Assembly (NCBI RefSeq): GCF_045679555.1
Contig: NC_092087.1
Coordinates: forward strand, 80,035,305-80,099,304
Origin: Salvelinus alpinus
Lineage: Eukaryota > Chordata > Actinopteri > Salmoniformes > Salmonidae
Length of the DNA: 64,000 nucleotides
Reading direction: 5' to 3'
In this document: piece by piece, positions 45,923 to 58,374 of the stretch
Layout: each line of letters begins with the position of its first letter
Position numbering within the stretch: the first letter of the stretch is position 1
The notes under the pieces: model-generated
Seen by the model: only the letters and a program-made list of their open reading frames with translations
Told to the model about the DNA's origin: nothing
Database searches by the model: none
Program-made: the position numbers and the translations under genes

Positions 45923-46335
45923 ACGTTTGATAGATCAACAACACCATAGAAACACTATATGTATGCTATAGAGTGGAGATAAATATGGTGATTGTTGGGT
46001 TAATTTTCAGTTTCTACGCCTATTGTCTGACTAGCCACATTGCAGGCAAAGAAACGGCCTCCAGCTTCATAATTACCAGTATAAACTCTTGATAGATCAA
46101 CGACGCCATAGAAACTAGCCTGGTCCCAGATAGTTTTGTGCTACCTTGACAACTCCTAAAGGTTATAGTGTGGCAAGACAGTACAAACTGATCTGGGACC
46201 AGGCTAGGTAGTTAAACACTGTATAGAAAAAGATCTATGCTGTGTGGTTGGATGTCAGGTTGATTTCCCGGTTTCTATGCTGCTTGGACTGTTGCCTAAC
46301 TAACCACATTGCAAGCAAGAAATGGCCATTCCCTT
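45923..46335. repeat. Diverged local duplication, second copy split by a MITE
   Basis: 'tgatagatcaac.ac.ccata' with 'gaaac' occurs at 45928 and 46091; 'agccacattgcaggcaaaga' (46034) has its partner 'aaccacattgcaagcaagaa' (46302). The second copy is interrupted by the element at 46116-46206. Confidence 0.75.
46116..46206. mobile_element. 91 bp hairpin MITE
   Basis: Terminal inverted repeats 'agcctggtcccagat' and 'atctgggaccaggct', ~15 bp and perfect, around a short middle. The whole element can fold back. Confidence 0.85.
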
Positions 46336-47147
46336 CTGAGAGGAACCCATTTCCTTGAATGGGAAGTCAGTGGGTGGAACTAAGTCCATTACTAAAACCT
46401 AACTCAATTCCCTACCTAGTAATTATACTGGAAGTCTGGGGAATTGGGGTGGAAAAATAACTCTGCGTCATGGTGTCGCTGATTACAGCATATGGCGTGC
46501 CTTGCAAGCAGCTCTCATGGTAGGAAGGGAGAGTAACCATGAACACGAACCGGGGTGAGTCTGGTGGAATTTTTTTTTCTCCCATACATTGACTGTATAT
46601 GGGTCGATGAGGACGAGAAACAAGCAAAATAACGTAGTTTCTTTTGGACACAGTGTTCCTTAGCTTTACGTATGGGAAACCAAGAGGGTGGTGGCTGTCA
46701 CTATGGTTCTGTGTCCAGAAATCTATTGGCCTTGGCTTCTTATTTATATAGCAACCAACCAATCAACTGTAAATTATCATGGCTGGGTAACTGTAGCAAG
46801 GTCTTGGATTTCAAAACCGGGTCCCTGACGTGATATAAAAGTGACCTTTTTAAAAATGGATGCCTTGTGTACCTGGTACAAGAGATGCATTCAGTATTTC
46901 TTCACCCAAACAGTTGCTGATATTGACCTAAGAGTCTGAGGTGACCACAGGTGGGCCAGACTGTCTGATTTGGAGGGACTGAGTCTGTGCAGCACTTGTG
47001 TTCGGCCTCTGAGGGAGAGGGGAGTTATGGGTAGGAGGGTCATGGCTCTGTGAGTCAGCTACAGGAGGCACACTGCCCTACATCCGGCCTCCTCCGCTCC
47101 TCCCTCTATTCCAACCCCTTGCACCTCTGTCTTAAATCTGACGTTAT

Positions 47148-47165
47148 ACCCCCCCCCCCCCCCCT
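47148..47165. repeat. Poly-C tract
   Basis: A run of C at 47149-47164, within intron 3; homopolymers of this length are prone to miscounting. Confidence 0.9.
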
Positions 47166-47754
47166 CACACAGTAGTAAACAGGACTTTATTCTCTGTCTA
47201 GCTGGACCTCCCATAGTGCACTGCACTGCTCTCCACCGACGTTCTTCTCAGCCTGATCCCAGGACTGTAAATCAGTGGGGAGGATGATTTGAGAGTAGAG
47301 TACAGTATGTCTTTGTAATCATTGTAAAAGTTGTCACACAGTGTTTATGGACAGAGGTCATGGAGTGCTTTACTTAGCCCCTGCCCTCTCTAAGAGTAAA
47401 TCAGGAGTAAACGACTCAAGCTGCTGCTATACACATGCACCCGCAGGATCTGCTGTCAGGGAAGCCTCTTCTGTTCACCGATTGCTCTCTCCATCTACTA
47501 TGTCTCAGTATCGCCTCTTGACTTCTCTTCCTTGACAGCAGATCCTGGGGGTGCATTAAAAATATATATAATGTATTTCACCTGCTTAAATAAAGGTAGG
47601 GGGGAAAAGCACTCCCCAGGATCTACTGTCAGGGAAGAGAAGTGGACCAGCAGATACTGAGACCCTGAAACAGTAGATAGAGAGAGAGAGCAATCGTGAA
47701 AGAAGAAAGAAAGAAGCTGAGACAAAGACATTTGCTGATGGTTACAGTACTTAC

Positions 47755-47882
47755 CACAGTCAAGCTGCGATTGTGATGGGACTGAGGAGGAAGACCATGT
47801 GGTTTTGGATCTCATGACTCCTCTCCAGAAGAATGTAGAAGAACTCCACGAAGCCAAATGAGGCCAGGAGGAACCCCAGCAC
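47755..47882 (-). CDS. abcc6: ABCC exon 3 (TMD0), frameshift and stop
   Basis: 128 nt where relatives have 126. 'VLGFLLASFGFVEFFYILLE', 'RSHEIQNHMVFLLSPI' is clean; then CACAATCGCAGCTTGACTG reads into TGA, while the expected '(I)RSLTV' is readable one base over. Donor GTAAGT. Confidence 0.9.
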
Positions 47883-48739
47883 CTGGAAGATGGACAGACA
47901 CAGGGAGGGAAGCAGAGTGAGGTCTACAGTACTGTCATTGTAATTGATTCAAACGTTTTGATTACTGGGGAAACCAGAAACATGCATCTTTAGCACCTAA
48001 ATGACAATCTGGACTCTCAAGAGACTCTGGACCTTCTGGATACGTCATATTGTTCAAGCCGCATGTCTCCATATTGTTAGGTATTCTAGATACTTTATAA
48101 CAGACCTGAAGTACAACCACATGAAACATAACAGTGGAAAGTGAGATGGGACCAAGACATTTAAATGTACATGCATACCCTCTTGGAGTGCCACCATGTA
48201 TGCCATCCTATAAACTCTTGCGTTCGTCCTGTAAACTCTCCATGCTTTCTCGGATTACTCTCTAAACCTTCAAGGCTTTTCCCCGCTGATATCCCTTCCT
48301 CTTTGCTCGCTAAGGCATGAACTTGTCCCCGGGCAGCCCTGTATAAACACTCACCATGTGGTGCTTGGTTTTCAAAGTACTTCACACATATTATTTCATG
48401 GCAGATATGGTCGGTGCACTCGAACACTTGCGGTTTGGTTTAAGGCTGGTCTTAAGGCTCAGGACTGGTTGGTGCAGGCTGGTTGTACTTTTCGGGTTGA
48501 AGCGTTGCACCGAATAACACTACAGGAGCATCCGGACAGTGTGTGGTTACTGGGTATCTATTTTTCTTTCCATGACTTTACTTTTTGTACCCTGCATCTG
48601 CAGGTCGCTGGATGTGCTTATGAACTCAGGCTGGTTTGGCTCATAGAGATAGAATGGCTTAGAATGGACAATTCAAGTCACTGTTCTGTGATCATTGGAC
48701 CGACCGTTGACCATATTGGGATTCTATGGGTTGGCTCAC

Positions 48740-48920
48740 CGTCTTGGCGGTGCAGAGATGTGGAGATTCGGATGCGTCCACAGTCATGGCAGTAGAGTTT
48801 GAGGGCGTGGGAGGGCGCCAACAGCCAAGTAGGTAGGTGCCACGGGAACCAGACCAGCACCGTGTTCTGGAAGCACTCTGTCAGGTCCGGTTTGTCTGTG
48901 TACCATGTTCGATTCCAGTC
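48740..48920 (-). CDS. abcc6: ABCC exon 2 (TMD0), net +4 bases
   Basis: 181 nt against 177. 'DWNRTWYTDKPDLTECFQNT', 'VLVWFP', then extra G and CT around TGGCACCTACCTACTTGG (48843-48824) that cancel in frame. 'LLAPSHALKLYCHDCGRIRI' continues, then an extra T near 48757 shifts the end, which should read 'STLCTAKT'. Donor GTGAGC. Confidence 0.91.
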
Positions 48921-49918
48921 CTGGAAGAGACAAAGATAGAGCCCGTTAATATGCAGTTTAAAATTAGGATGGGAGAGAGTGGAGGAGTAGGTTTCTGCAC
49001 CATTCTCTGCACTGAGAAGAAATCATTTCTTTTTTGACTCAATACAGATTTACATTTATGAAATGGTGTATTGTTCATTGTGCTCATGAGTTCATTTTAG
49101 GTACAGAATTTCTCTCAAATTGGCTGTGTTCAAATAAATACAACTCAACCAAGCTTTGCCTGCTGTACTGTCAACTCGAGGGCAACGTCAGATTTGATAT
49201 ATCAGTCTAACAGTTTACTCCTGTCAGGGTATTAGCCTAGTGACAGATTATTGAGGGCAAGGGATCTGTCAAATGAACTGCTTGATGCTGTGCTGAGTCC
49301 AGTCCAGAGAAACTGGACGCTGGCCTACAGTATAATGTCCCGGTCTGTGTATCTAGGCAATGGAGAGTGAAACCACAGCAAGTCAACATAATCTGTGTGC
49401 GTTGGTTGGAGCTTGGGAGTTTTTTGTCTTTTTTTCTACAGAGCTGAGTCAGTCCTGGAATATTTTAACCCACGGCTCCAGCACGTTTAAAAACTTTCCC
49501 CTTTGGAAGGGCGAAGTCAGTCAAAATATTACAGTACATGATGAGCGATACAAACACACTTAGACGACAGTGGGATGTATTCTGTTTGTGCCGACCGAAG
49601 TGGGTACTGTTGGCCGAAGTTGCCAAATCCACATTGCGAGATTGCATCATGCAAGCCTGCAGCCTCCGCCGACGGTGGGCTGAAAAGGAAGGAAGTCTGA
49701 CTGTAAAAGCACCAAAATATCTCTTAGCCTCTAAGTGCTCTGTTGTACTCTCACCTCTCCCTGTTTATCACCTCTAAGCCCTCTAACGAGGGGCTGGGTG
49801 CCTGGCTGCAGTCTGCAGTCTGGAGGAGCTAGAGGTGCCTGCAGAGTCGCGAGAGGAAGTGGGTTTAACTACTACGGTCGGCTGGACTTGTTGAGCGGCG
49901 GCAATGCAGCATTGTGAA

Positions 49919-50008
<90 letters not shown>
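49919..50008. repeat. (CA)n microsatellite, ~90 bp
   Basis: Uninterrupted CA repeat of about 44 units. Frames reading through it are meaningless. Confidence 0.99.
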
Positions 50009-52488
50009 CAGCTTGTAGCAGCGGGGCAAGGCAGACTCCCAAGGGCACTGAGGGAGAGTCGACCACAATTCATAACAGCTGCATGTTGGGTCATTACGTA
50101 ACAGCAACACCAAATGTGTTACTATACTGTAACAAATGTGTTATTCATTTCAGTTCTCTTTTATCTCTGCCCACAAGAGGCGATTCTGCTCCTACTACAT
50201 AAAATACTCCAGATCCTGTGTGAGGAAATTCATCCACCTACTGACTATTTTCTCCGTGTAACAGGTATTCTTCTGAAGTGCTAGATGGCTATTGACTCAA
50301 TGAGTGGGAGTCTTTTTCACAGTCTCCCCTTGGCTCCTGTTGTCAATTTAGGCCTGCGAACAAACACTTTCCCAACTTTTATATAAGAACCGTAAGTTGT
50401 CAAACAAACTCAAAAGCTTTTTCTTGGTCACCTTGCTCAGCGTTTTCTGAATTGGCTACAGCTTCTTCCAGGCCTTGGTTTGGATGGAAATGCCAGGTCT
50501 GCTATTTTTACCTATCAAACGTAGTGATGTGAACTGAGGGAGAGAGAGCCTGCATGGACTGTGTTGTGCACCTTTCAGTTATCTGAGAGAAATGATACAT
50601 TCTGATTCCTTTTTGATGGCATTCAATTCTTCACTGTAATACTTTCACGTCACTGCAAGCATAAATGTGTCCAAAGATCTCACCCATTTGGCATATGGAG
50701 TGTAGGTGTTAGCTAAGTTGGACCTGTTCATTGTCATTTAGAGAATGTTGTAATTGTCTCGACAGGACTGTTCATCACTGCCTTTGTCACGTCTCCCAAA
50801 TTGGCAGAGCAGTTTCGATTTAAAATAATATTTTCAAAACATGTCGAATTGCAGGGTTTCAGTACAATCCCTCCAGTTTGCAGAGTAGGTGTTGTCTGTA
50901 CCACACCTCTCTTGCCGAATGCAGGATTCTCTACGTCAAATTGTCATTATCCACAACGCAAGATAATAACATTTGATTGATAGGGGATGAAATAATTATC
51001 TTTTCACCTTTCAGCTGTTTGACTAGAACTGTTACCAAAGTAAGATTTATGGTTTTGATGTAGCCGCACTACTCTGAAGGGTTAGGGCCCCGGGCCCAGG
51101 GACATACGTTGCCATACAATTACTACATATCTGTTATGTGTTCTTTTATATGTTTCATCACCTGTAAATGTTTCATTTGAATGTTCCAGAGTTCTCCCAT
51201 TCACAACATTCTGTTGTATGTCTTGTCCCACGTTGGAAACTTTGTTAAAGAGGCTGCTGGCACAAGATTAGGTCGGCCACCTTTGTATACAGTTAGATTG
51301 GTGAGCTCTGAAGGTACATCGACTGATAATGGCCATGTTTTTTCTGGCTTTGTTGGCAATATAACGGTTATGCCATGTTACTTGGTAGCAGATTGTTCTA
51401 GAAGTAGCAGACTGTTCTATGGATGAAATCTCAATTAGTGTTTGCATGTCTATTCCTGAATGAAACTGATATGTGAATATCAGGTGTGTGAAAGAGAGAG
51501 GGGGAATAGAGAGAATGACACAGGGAGAGAGCGAGAGAGGCACAGAGAAAGAGAGCGAGTGATGACAGGCGATTGACTGATACCTTTCTTCCCGGATCAA
51601 TGACATTCTCACATTTTCTAATAAAAGTGCACTTACATCAACGATAGTTCACATGTGTGTCTGAATAAGGCTGGCATGTGAGTAGCAGGTCTGAGTGATA
51701 GAGAAAGAGGTGGGGGGTAGAGAGAGGGAGGACAGGGGGATTGACTAATGGCTTTCTAGCTGGATCAGGGCCATTCTCACATTTTTTGAATCAAGATACA
51801 GAATGTGGAGCTTTGCTCCTATGCGTACAATTAGGGATTACCGGCAGCTGTCCACATACTGATTGATTCACATGCATTGCTGAACTTGATATTCCCAGAT
51901 ATCCTGACATTACCTACGGTAGCATCACATAGGATGCTTACGCTCTTTGAGACTTCAATTCTCGTGCTCAGCGTGGTGCCATCATTCTACTTAGATTAGA
52001 ATGCATGTCCAATACATTGCTTTCTTCATTAAGTGGAATGCTAGTGTGGATATTGGAACCTCGTAGCCTAAGGTCTCTCTTGGCGAGGATTATTCCTGTC
52101 TGCCTATGTGCCCTAAGTGCACTTTCATAGGTGCCTATGGCTCTAATGTAATTTGAGAAAGGTCAATGCATACTGTGCAACTGTACCTTCCTTGTACCGC
52201 AGAGAAGTCGACCTGGAAAGTCTTCAGTAACCTAACTTTGAATGTAAACTTTCGGAAACGTATGCCTGAACTCTGAACTTACTCTAGGTTTAAATGTGTC
52301 AACGTGTGCATGCTGGGACAGTTTGAACTGAACTCTTTCTGGACAATAAAGTCAACCACCAATGAGCACCTTATAGAAAATTGGCAGAAGTTAGTAAAAA
52401 AGACAATCCTACACAGTACACACTACTCTGCCAAGATGCATTTATCCCTGCAGAACAATACATAGTCCTGCCACAATAATTGCATGAT

Positions 52489-53455
52489 ACACTATATATA
52501 CAAAAGTATGTGGACCGCTTCAAATTAGTGGATTTGGCTATTTCAGCCACACCCGTTGCTGACAGGTGTATAAAATCAAGCACACAGCCATGCAATCTCC
52601 ATAGACAAACATTGGCAGTAGAATGGCCTTACTGAAGAGCTCAGTGACTGTCCCATGTGGCACCATCCAACAAGTCAGTTCATAACATTTCTGCCCTGCT
52701 AGAGCTGCCAACTGTAAGTGCTGTTATTGTGAAGTGGAAACGTCTAGGAACAACAACGGCTCATCAGCCGTGAAGTGGTAGGCCACACGAGCTCACAGAA
52801 CAGGACCGCTGAGTGCTGCAGCATGTAGAGCATAAAAATCCTCTGTCCTCGGTTGCAACACTCACTACCGAGTTCCAAACTGCCTCTGGAAGCAACGTCA
52901 ACTGTTCGTCGGGAGCTTCGTGAAATGGGTTTCCATGGCCGAGCAGCCGCACACAACCCTAAGATCACCATGCGCAATGCCAAGCGTCGGCTGGAGTGGT
53001 GGAAAGTAAGCCAACATTGGACTCTGGAGCAGTGGAAACGCATTCTCTTGAGTGATGAATCACGCTTCACCATCTGGCAGTGTAACGGACGAATCTGGGT
53101 TTGGCAGATGCCAGGAGAACGCTACCTGCCCCACTGCATAGTACCAACTGTACATTTTGGTGGAGGAGGAATAATGGTCTGGAGCTGATTTTCATGGTTC
53201 TGGCTAAGGCCCCTTAGTTCCAGTGAAGGGAAATCTTAACGCTACGGCATACAATGACATTCTATACATTCATTACTCTTCTGGGAATGCTTTCCACTAG
53301 ATGTTGGAACATTGCTGCGGGGACTTGCTTCCATTCAACCACAAGAGCATTAGTAAGCACTGATGTTGGGCGATTATGCCTGGCTCACAGTCGGCGTTCC
53401 AATTCATCCCAAAGGTGTTGGATGGTGTGGAAATGCTTATGTTTCTAGCTCCAAC
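52489..53455 (+). mobile_element. Tc1-like element, 3' end missing
   Basis: Left end 'tacactatatatacaaaagt' and the following 'ggctatttcagccacacccg' belong to a widespread fish Tc1 family. The plus frame at 52853-53188 has '[14 protein letters not shown]'-like DNA-binding sequence, '[14 protein letters not shown]' (first catalytic Asp) and '[11 protein letters not shown]', then stops. Sequence after 53455 belongs to other DNA, so the second Asp, the Glu and the right terminal repeat are absent. Confidence 0.85.
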
Positions 53456-53609
53456 AGTACAGTAATACCTAACAGCACAAAACAATACACACAAATCGCA
53501 AAAATAACGAGCAATGTCAGAGTCCGAAATGGTGTGTAGAGACCGTATGGACAGTAGATGAACAGAAAAGGTGTGTACAGCAGTAGTTATATAGGATTCA
53601 ATGACTATA

Positions 53610-54135
53610 TACATATGGCAGCACTATGTACATAGAGCAACTGTCTCTAAGGTACAAAGTAGAGTACCGGGTGTGAGCCGGCTAGTTGTGACTATTTAAC
53701 AGTCTTATGGCCTGGAGATAGAAGCTGTTTTTCAGTCTCTTGGTCCCAGCTTTAATGTACCTGTACTGACCTCGCCTTCTAGATGGTAGCGGGGTGAACA
53801 GGACGTGGCTCGGATGGCTGAGGTCCTAGATGATCTTCTTGGCCTTCTTGTGACACAGAGGGCTGTAGATGTCCTGGAGGGCAGGTAGTGTGCCCCGGTG
53901 ATGCGTTGGGCTGACCGCACCACCCTCTGGAGAGCCATACAGTTGCGGACGGAGCAATTGCCGTACCATGCGGTGATACAGCCCGACAGGAGGCTCTCAA
54001 TGGTACATCTGTAGAATTTCTTCAGCCTCCTGAGGTTGTTGCGCTTTCTTCACCACACTGTCTGTGTGTATGGACCATTTCAAGTTGTCAGTGATTTGCA
54101 CACCAAGGAACTTGAAGTTTTAGATCATACCCCAA
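53610..54135 (-). mobile_element. LINE C-terminal fragment, other subfamily
   Basis: Minus-strand pieces such as 'IESLLSGCITAWYG'-like sequence near 53985, 'LQRVVRSAQRITGAHYLPSR' at 53930 and 'AIRATSCSPRYHLEG' near 53790 match the tail of the same kind of reverse transcriptase as 42366-43345, but are diverged from it. Confidence 0.7.
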
Positions 54136-55288
54136 AGATCATACTCCCAAGACATGCTATCCACCTGTATCCAAATACCTGACCCGAGCGGGTCCGGATC
54201 CAGAATTCTAAATAATGTCACGGGTCTGGGTCGGCTCTGATATGATTGTCACGGGTTTCGGGTAGGTGTATGAGAGAGAGTGAGAGAGAGAGAGAGGAGC
54301 GGGTAGCCTGTTGTTGTTGGCCAGTCATAAGTCAGCAAAGCGGCAATAGGCCACAGTAATAGAGCCTCTGTGTGTGGCAAAAGTTAGGAGATATCTAATC
54401 AATGGAAGATGGAATTAAAATGATGGAATTAAAAGTTAAAGGAGAAGGATATGCTACAACGACCAAGAGCCAACATGTAGACTTCTGCTTAGTATTGTGA
54501 ATGGAGTTGTGTTATTTGTAACTGTAGAATGAGAAAGCACATGCACTGCAGCCTCAATTAGCCTAGCTAGCTAAAGTTAGTTAGCTTTAATAGCTTCTCC
54601 CGGTTTGATGCAGTCAAGACAGGTACTACGTCATCATGTTTGATGATAAATAGCTATGGCAGCTATTAGTCTACTATAGTGCGACTCGGCTTGTTGGTTG
54701 GTTGTTGTCACTCGTCTCTCACTCCCTGCACCCTGTGTCACTCGCTCACAGTAAGGCCCCTCCCCTGCCTAGTAGAGTGGCACCTCTCTCTCCCTCCTCT
54801 CGCACTTTATCAGCTCTGGTTAATAAAGTAGCTTAACAAAGGACTTTTCTGCTGCTCCCATCACTCGGATCGGACCTGTTCAGGATTATACCAGGTCTAT
54901 ACGTAAAGGGTCTAGTTATCCTCGGGTCACTTCGGAACGGATCTGTATTTATGCATATCGGATATGGGTGGGAAATCCCCAGGTCCATTTTGGAATGAGT
55001 CCAATGTTTTGGACCTGTGAAGACCTCTATTGCTAACCTCTCACCATTACCAATAACAGGGAAGGTTAGCATTTTTGGGGGGGTATGATATGTATGCCTC
55101 TGTAACTTTCTCACTCATCATTATTCATGATTCATTCAGGATTATCCGTAATCATGGTAGCATCCACATTTTCCATTGTTATTTACTGTGAAAGTCCAAA
55201 CCGGGAGTCCAAATGACACAATACATTATTTACCATTGATATCTATTGGTCACAAAATAATCTGAAACACAACCAAAACAAACTGCAA

Positions 55289-55852
55289 ATGCATCCTACA
55301 AGTTTGGCTGCATCATGTTATGGGTATGCTTGTCATCGGCAAGGACTAGGGAGTTTTTTTAGGATAAAAATAAATGGAATAAAGCTAAGCACAGGAAACA
55401 TCCTAGAGGAAAACCTGGTTCAGTCTGCTTCCCAACAGACACTGGGAGACAACGGCACCTTTCAACAGGACAATAACCTAAAACACAAGGCCAAATCTAC
55501 ACTGGAGTTGCCTACCAAGATGACATTGAATTTTCCTTAGTGGCCTAGTTACAATTTTGACTTAAATCGGGTTGAAAATCTATGGCAGACTTGAAAATGG
55601 CTTTTTAGCAATGATCAACAACCTACTTGACAGAGCTTGAAGACTTATGCAAAAAGACTCACTGCCAAAGGTTTTATTTGTCATAAATTCTAACATTGAC
55701 TAAAAATGTTTCTTCCACTTCCACATTTCATAGTATTTTGTGTAGATCGTTGACCAAAAATGACAATTAAATCCATTTTAATCCCACTTTGTAACATATA
55801 AAAAATGTAAAGTCAAGGGGTGTAAATACTTTCTGAAGGCACTGTATTCTAA
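55289..55852 (+). mobile_element. Tc1-like 3' fragment
   Basis: 'AASCYGYACHRQGLG', 'NGTFQQDNNLKHKAKSTLEL' (second catalytic Asp), 'LNRVENLWQT'-like sequence, and the right terminal repeat 'gtgtaaatactttctgaagg' with 'cactgta' at 55852. The 5' half is absent and frames are broken. Confidence 0.8.
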
Positions 55853-55929
55853 ATAGATTTCAAACAGTTGACTACCGGTACTTGCTCAAACAAGTGAACT
55901 TTTGAACATGAGGTCCATCATGCACTCAC

Positions 55930-55971
55930 CCATAGAGGATCCAGGCCACTGAGTTCACAAAAGGCATCCAT
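55930..55971 (-). CDS. abcc6: ABCC exon 1, start codon
   Basis: ATG at 55971 gives MDAFCELSGLDPLW, then donor GTGAGT. The next exon opens DWNRTW, reproducing the family's '(C/S)..DPLWDWN.TW' junction and phase 0. A second ATG four bases further in is out of frame. TMD0 N-terminus, extracellular in the family. Confidence 0.93.
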
Positions 55972-56408
55972 CAACTCCCCTTCTCCTTCCTCCTCACTTC
56001 TCTCTGGAGTACAATATCCCTTCTCAGGATGGGCACAGGTACTGTATGAGTGAGAGAGGGTCTGTGTGCAAGACTCCTCTTTCTGAAGTAAAATATCTCT
56101 GCTCTCAGGTGTAGGCTAATCACTCAGTGTATGTCAGTGTGAGACTTCTCCTCAATGAAGGCACATTGTGTGTGTGTCTGTGTTATGGTACACTGTTTGT
56201 GTCTGTGTGTTAAGGTACACTGTGTGTGTCTGTGTTAGTATAATACTTATGTTAGTGAAGACACTCAAGTGTTCTAGTGTTCAAGTCAAGTGTTCCTCTC
56301 TCTCTCTCTGACACCTTGTGCTCTCTCTGTGCTCCTCCAGCAGTTCTGAGTCCCTCTCTGTGTCTCCGCTGTTTATGAGTGTGTCTCCCTGTTAGGTGGG
56401 TGGAAGTA
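55972..56408. other. 5' flank of the ABCC gene
   Basis: A 5' UTR and promoter are expected here. The sequence is CT/GT-rich with a 'tgtgtctgtgtta' word repeated around 56170-56245 ('ggtacactgtgtgtgtctg'). No clear TATA box. Confidence 0.45.
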
Positions 56409-56525
56409 TTTCTCTCTCTCTCTCTCTCTCTCGCTCTCGCTCTCTCTCTCGCTCGCTCTCTCTCTCTCTCTCGCTCTCTCTCTCTCTCTCGCTCTCACTC
56501 TTTCTCTCTCTCTCTGTCTCTCTAT
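56409..56525. repeat. (CT)n-rich tract upstream of ABCC exon 1
   Basis: ~115 bp of CT dinucleotides with interspersed CG. On the transcribed strand it is GA-rich, about 440 bp upstream of the start codon. Confidence 0.97.
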
Positions 56526-56925
56526 CCCCTCTTTTTCTCCGACGTCTGCTGGATCTTGATCAAAACACCACAACTTGCTACTCCCCCTTGATAGGATGGC
56601 AGTTTGTTCCACACCCAGAATCACTCCTCTCCTCCCTCTCTCCCTTCTCCCTTTCTCCCCTCGACACCCGTCCTCTCCCTGTAGTAAAGTACCAGCTTTA
56701 TCTCCCTCTGTGACCACGAGGAGTTTTGTTTTTGCATTGACACAGTTAAGTAGGTGCGATTTTCAGAGTTCAAAGTTCATTCCTGGCCCCTTGCTTGTCC
56801 TAATAACCTAGATATGTATGTCCAGCTGTGTGACATTTATGTAAACAAAGGACCATGGGAATGCCATGAATTTCTTACCAGCATTTAGGTGAGAAACACT
56901 GAGCAAGAGCGGAACACACACACAT

Positions 56926-56926
56926 A

Positions 56927-56993
<67 letters not shown>

Positions 56994-57035
56994 TATATAT
57001 ATCTATATCTATGTATACACACACACACACAGTAA
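56926..57035. repeat. (TA)n and (CA)n tracts
   Basis: ~50 bp of TA repeat (56931-56980) followed by CA runs and 'tatatatatctatatctatg'. Confidence 0.97.
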
Positions 57036-57065
57036 TGATTTATTTGAGTGTAGTTTATTTGAGTG

Positions 57066-57104
57066 TAGCTAGAGTGGCATAGCCGTGCTATGCCACTCTA
57101 GCTA
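57066..57104. repeat. Perfect 18 bp palindrome, 3 nt loop
   Basis: 'tagctagagtggcatagc' is followed after CGT by its exact reverse complement. It sits between simple repeats and is preceded by two copies of 'tttatttgagtgtag'. Confidence 0.97.
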
Positions 57105-57279
57105 ACCACACACACACACACAGGCAACAGTAGTCTATCAGTGCCCCAGCCAGCACCATGGAGTTGACACAGAGAGAGGGTGTCATTTCTGAGATATATA
57201 GCCGTCCATGATGTTGTGTGGAATGCAGCAACTTACTGATTCGTTTTTTGGGGTGTGAATTCTGAGAGGAGATTATGGA

Positions 57280-57520
57280 GAGTGTGTGTGTAAGGAGTTG
57301 GAGGGTGTGTATGAGGAACTTTTCTGAGTGTATATGCGTGTGTGCTTGTTCATGCATGCGTCTCTGTGTGTGTGTGTGTGTGTGAGTGTGTGTGAGTGCA
57401 TGTGCGTCTTTGTGTATGTGCGTGTGTGCTTGCTCATGCATGCGTCTGTGTGTGTGCACATGCTTCTGTGTGTGCACTCGCTTGTGTGTGTGTGCGTGCG
57501 TGCATGTGTGTGTGTGTGGG
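57280..57520. repeat. GT-rich degenerate repeat
   Basis: A ~95 bp unit containing 'gtgtgcttg.tcatgcatgc' 'gtct' occurs at about 57338 and 57425 within GT-rich sequence. The 177-codon minus frame across it (His/Thr-rich) is simple-sequence translation. Confidence 0.85.
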
Positions 57521-58214
57521 GCAGTAATTGTGTGAGGAGAGTGCCAGATGTGAGGATGAGTAACCCTGCAGCACTTCACTTTCCTCCGAACCTCAGCCAA
57601 ACCTTCAAAAAAACTCACCACAAACTCTGACCCCCACAGACATCCATCCCCATCTGAACCTCATGGAATATTCTGCTAAAACCCAATAAAAACAGTGTCT
57701 GTGTCTCTTTAAGGGTCTTTGTAGTCTGCTTATAGGTACGGTAGTCTAACATCAGACACACTAACTGATGACCATCACCCTGGTGAAGACCCAAGGGAAA
57801 GTTCAGATGGTGCACATGGGGAAAGTATGACAGTGTCTGGTAATACCGACACCACAGTAGAGAAACATGGAAAGAAGGGGGAGGGATGGAGGGAGGGAGG
57901 GATGGCATGGTAGAAGCAACCCACCATGCCCTCTGCTGTGTCTAGCCACGTCCAAAGAGCGTGAAAGAAAATATTACTCTATTTTTCTTCAACGTGAATC
58001 ATCATCGTCATAAACATATCAGTTCTCCTCAAGGTCACTTGTCTGTCCATGGTGTGAAACCTGGGGGGTAACACAACCCGGTAGTCTCTCCCTTGGAGTC
58101 TGTGTAGAATCCAATTCAATATCCAATTCAATTCAATTCAATTAGATATATCCTATTAAATGTAACTTTAGGTGTTAAGACGTCTTCTGGCCTATAGAAT
58201 AAAAAAAATATATA

Positions 58215-58374
58215 CTAAATGTATTGAGTGATACCGACATAATGCTCATATTCTTCATTGGCCCCCTTTTCAGTGTCTTCCTTAACAAAGGTCAAAGATG
58301 TGTCATAGTCGTCGTGCTTGAGATCCCTGCTCTCGTGTGTGACTCGTTCCACTCTGGGTTGCTCTGTAACACCG
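58215..58374 (-). CDS. Candidate last exon of an unidentified upstream gene
   Basis: A good acceptor ('gttgccttatcag') at 58375 precedes an open 160 nt stretch ending in TAG at 58217-58215. It would encode a hydrophilic, acidic tail of ~52 residues including 'VERVTHESRDLKHDDYDTSL' and 'KGANEEYEHYVG'. Composition is unlike the surrounding simple sequence. I do not recognise the family, no upstream exon was found to the right, and a chance open frame cannot be ruled out. Confidence 0.35.

Larger units (their letters stand above)
48921..55929. other. Intron 1 of the ABCC gene (~7 kb)
   Basis: Holds a (CA)n tract, a truncated Tc1 element, a LINE fragment and a second Tc1 fragment (listed separately). 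No host exon was recognised between 48920 and 55930. Confidence 0.7.

Noticed and set aside
48358-48795. 145-codon plus frame in ABCC intron 2 and over exon 2
   Set aside because: It lies antisense to exon 2 of the ABCC gene in its 3' part and resembles no protein; chance opening.
56373-56717. Arg/Glu-rich 114-codon minus frame and Ser/Leu-rich plus frames
   Set aside because: Opposite readings of one CT-rich tract.
57088-57621. 177-codon His/Thr-rich minus frame
   Set aside because: Translation of GT/CA-rich repeats.
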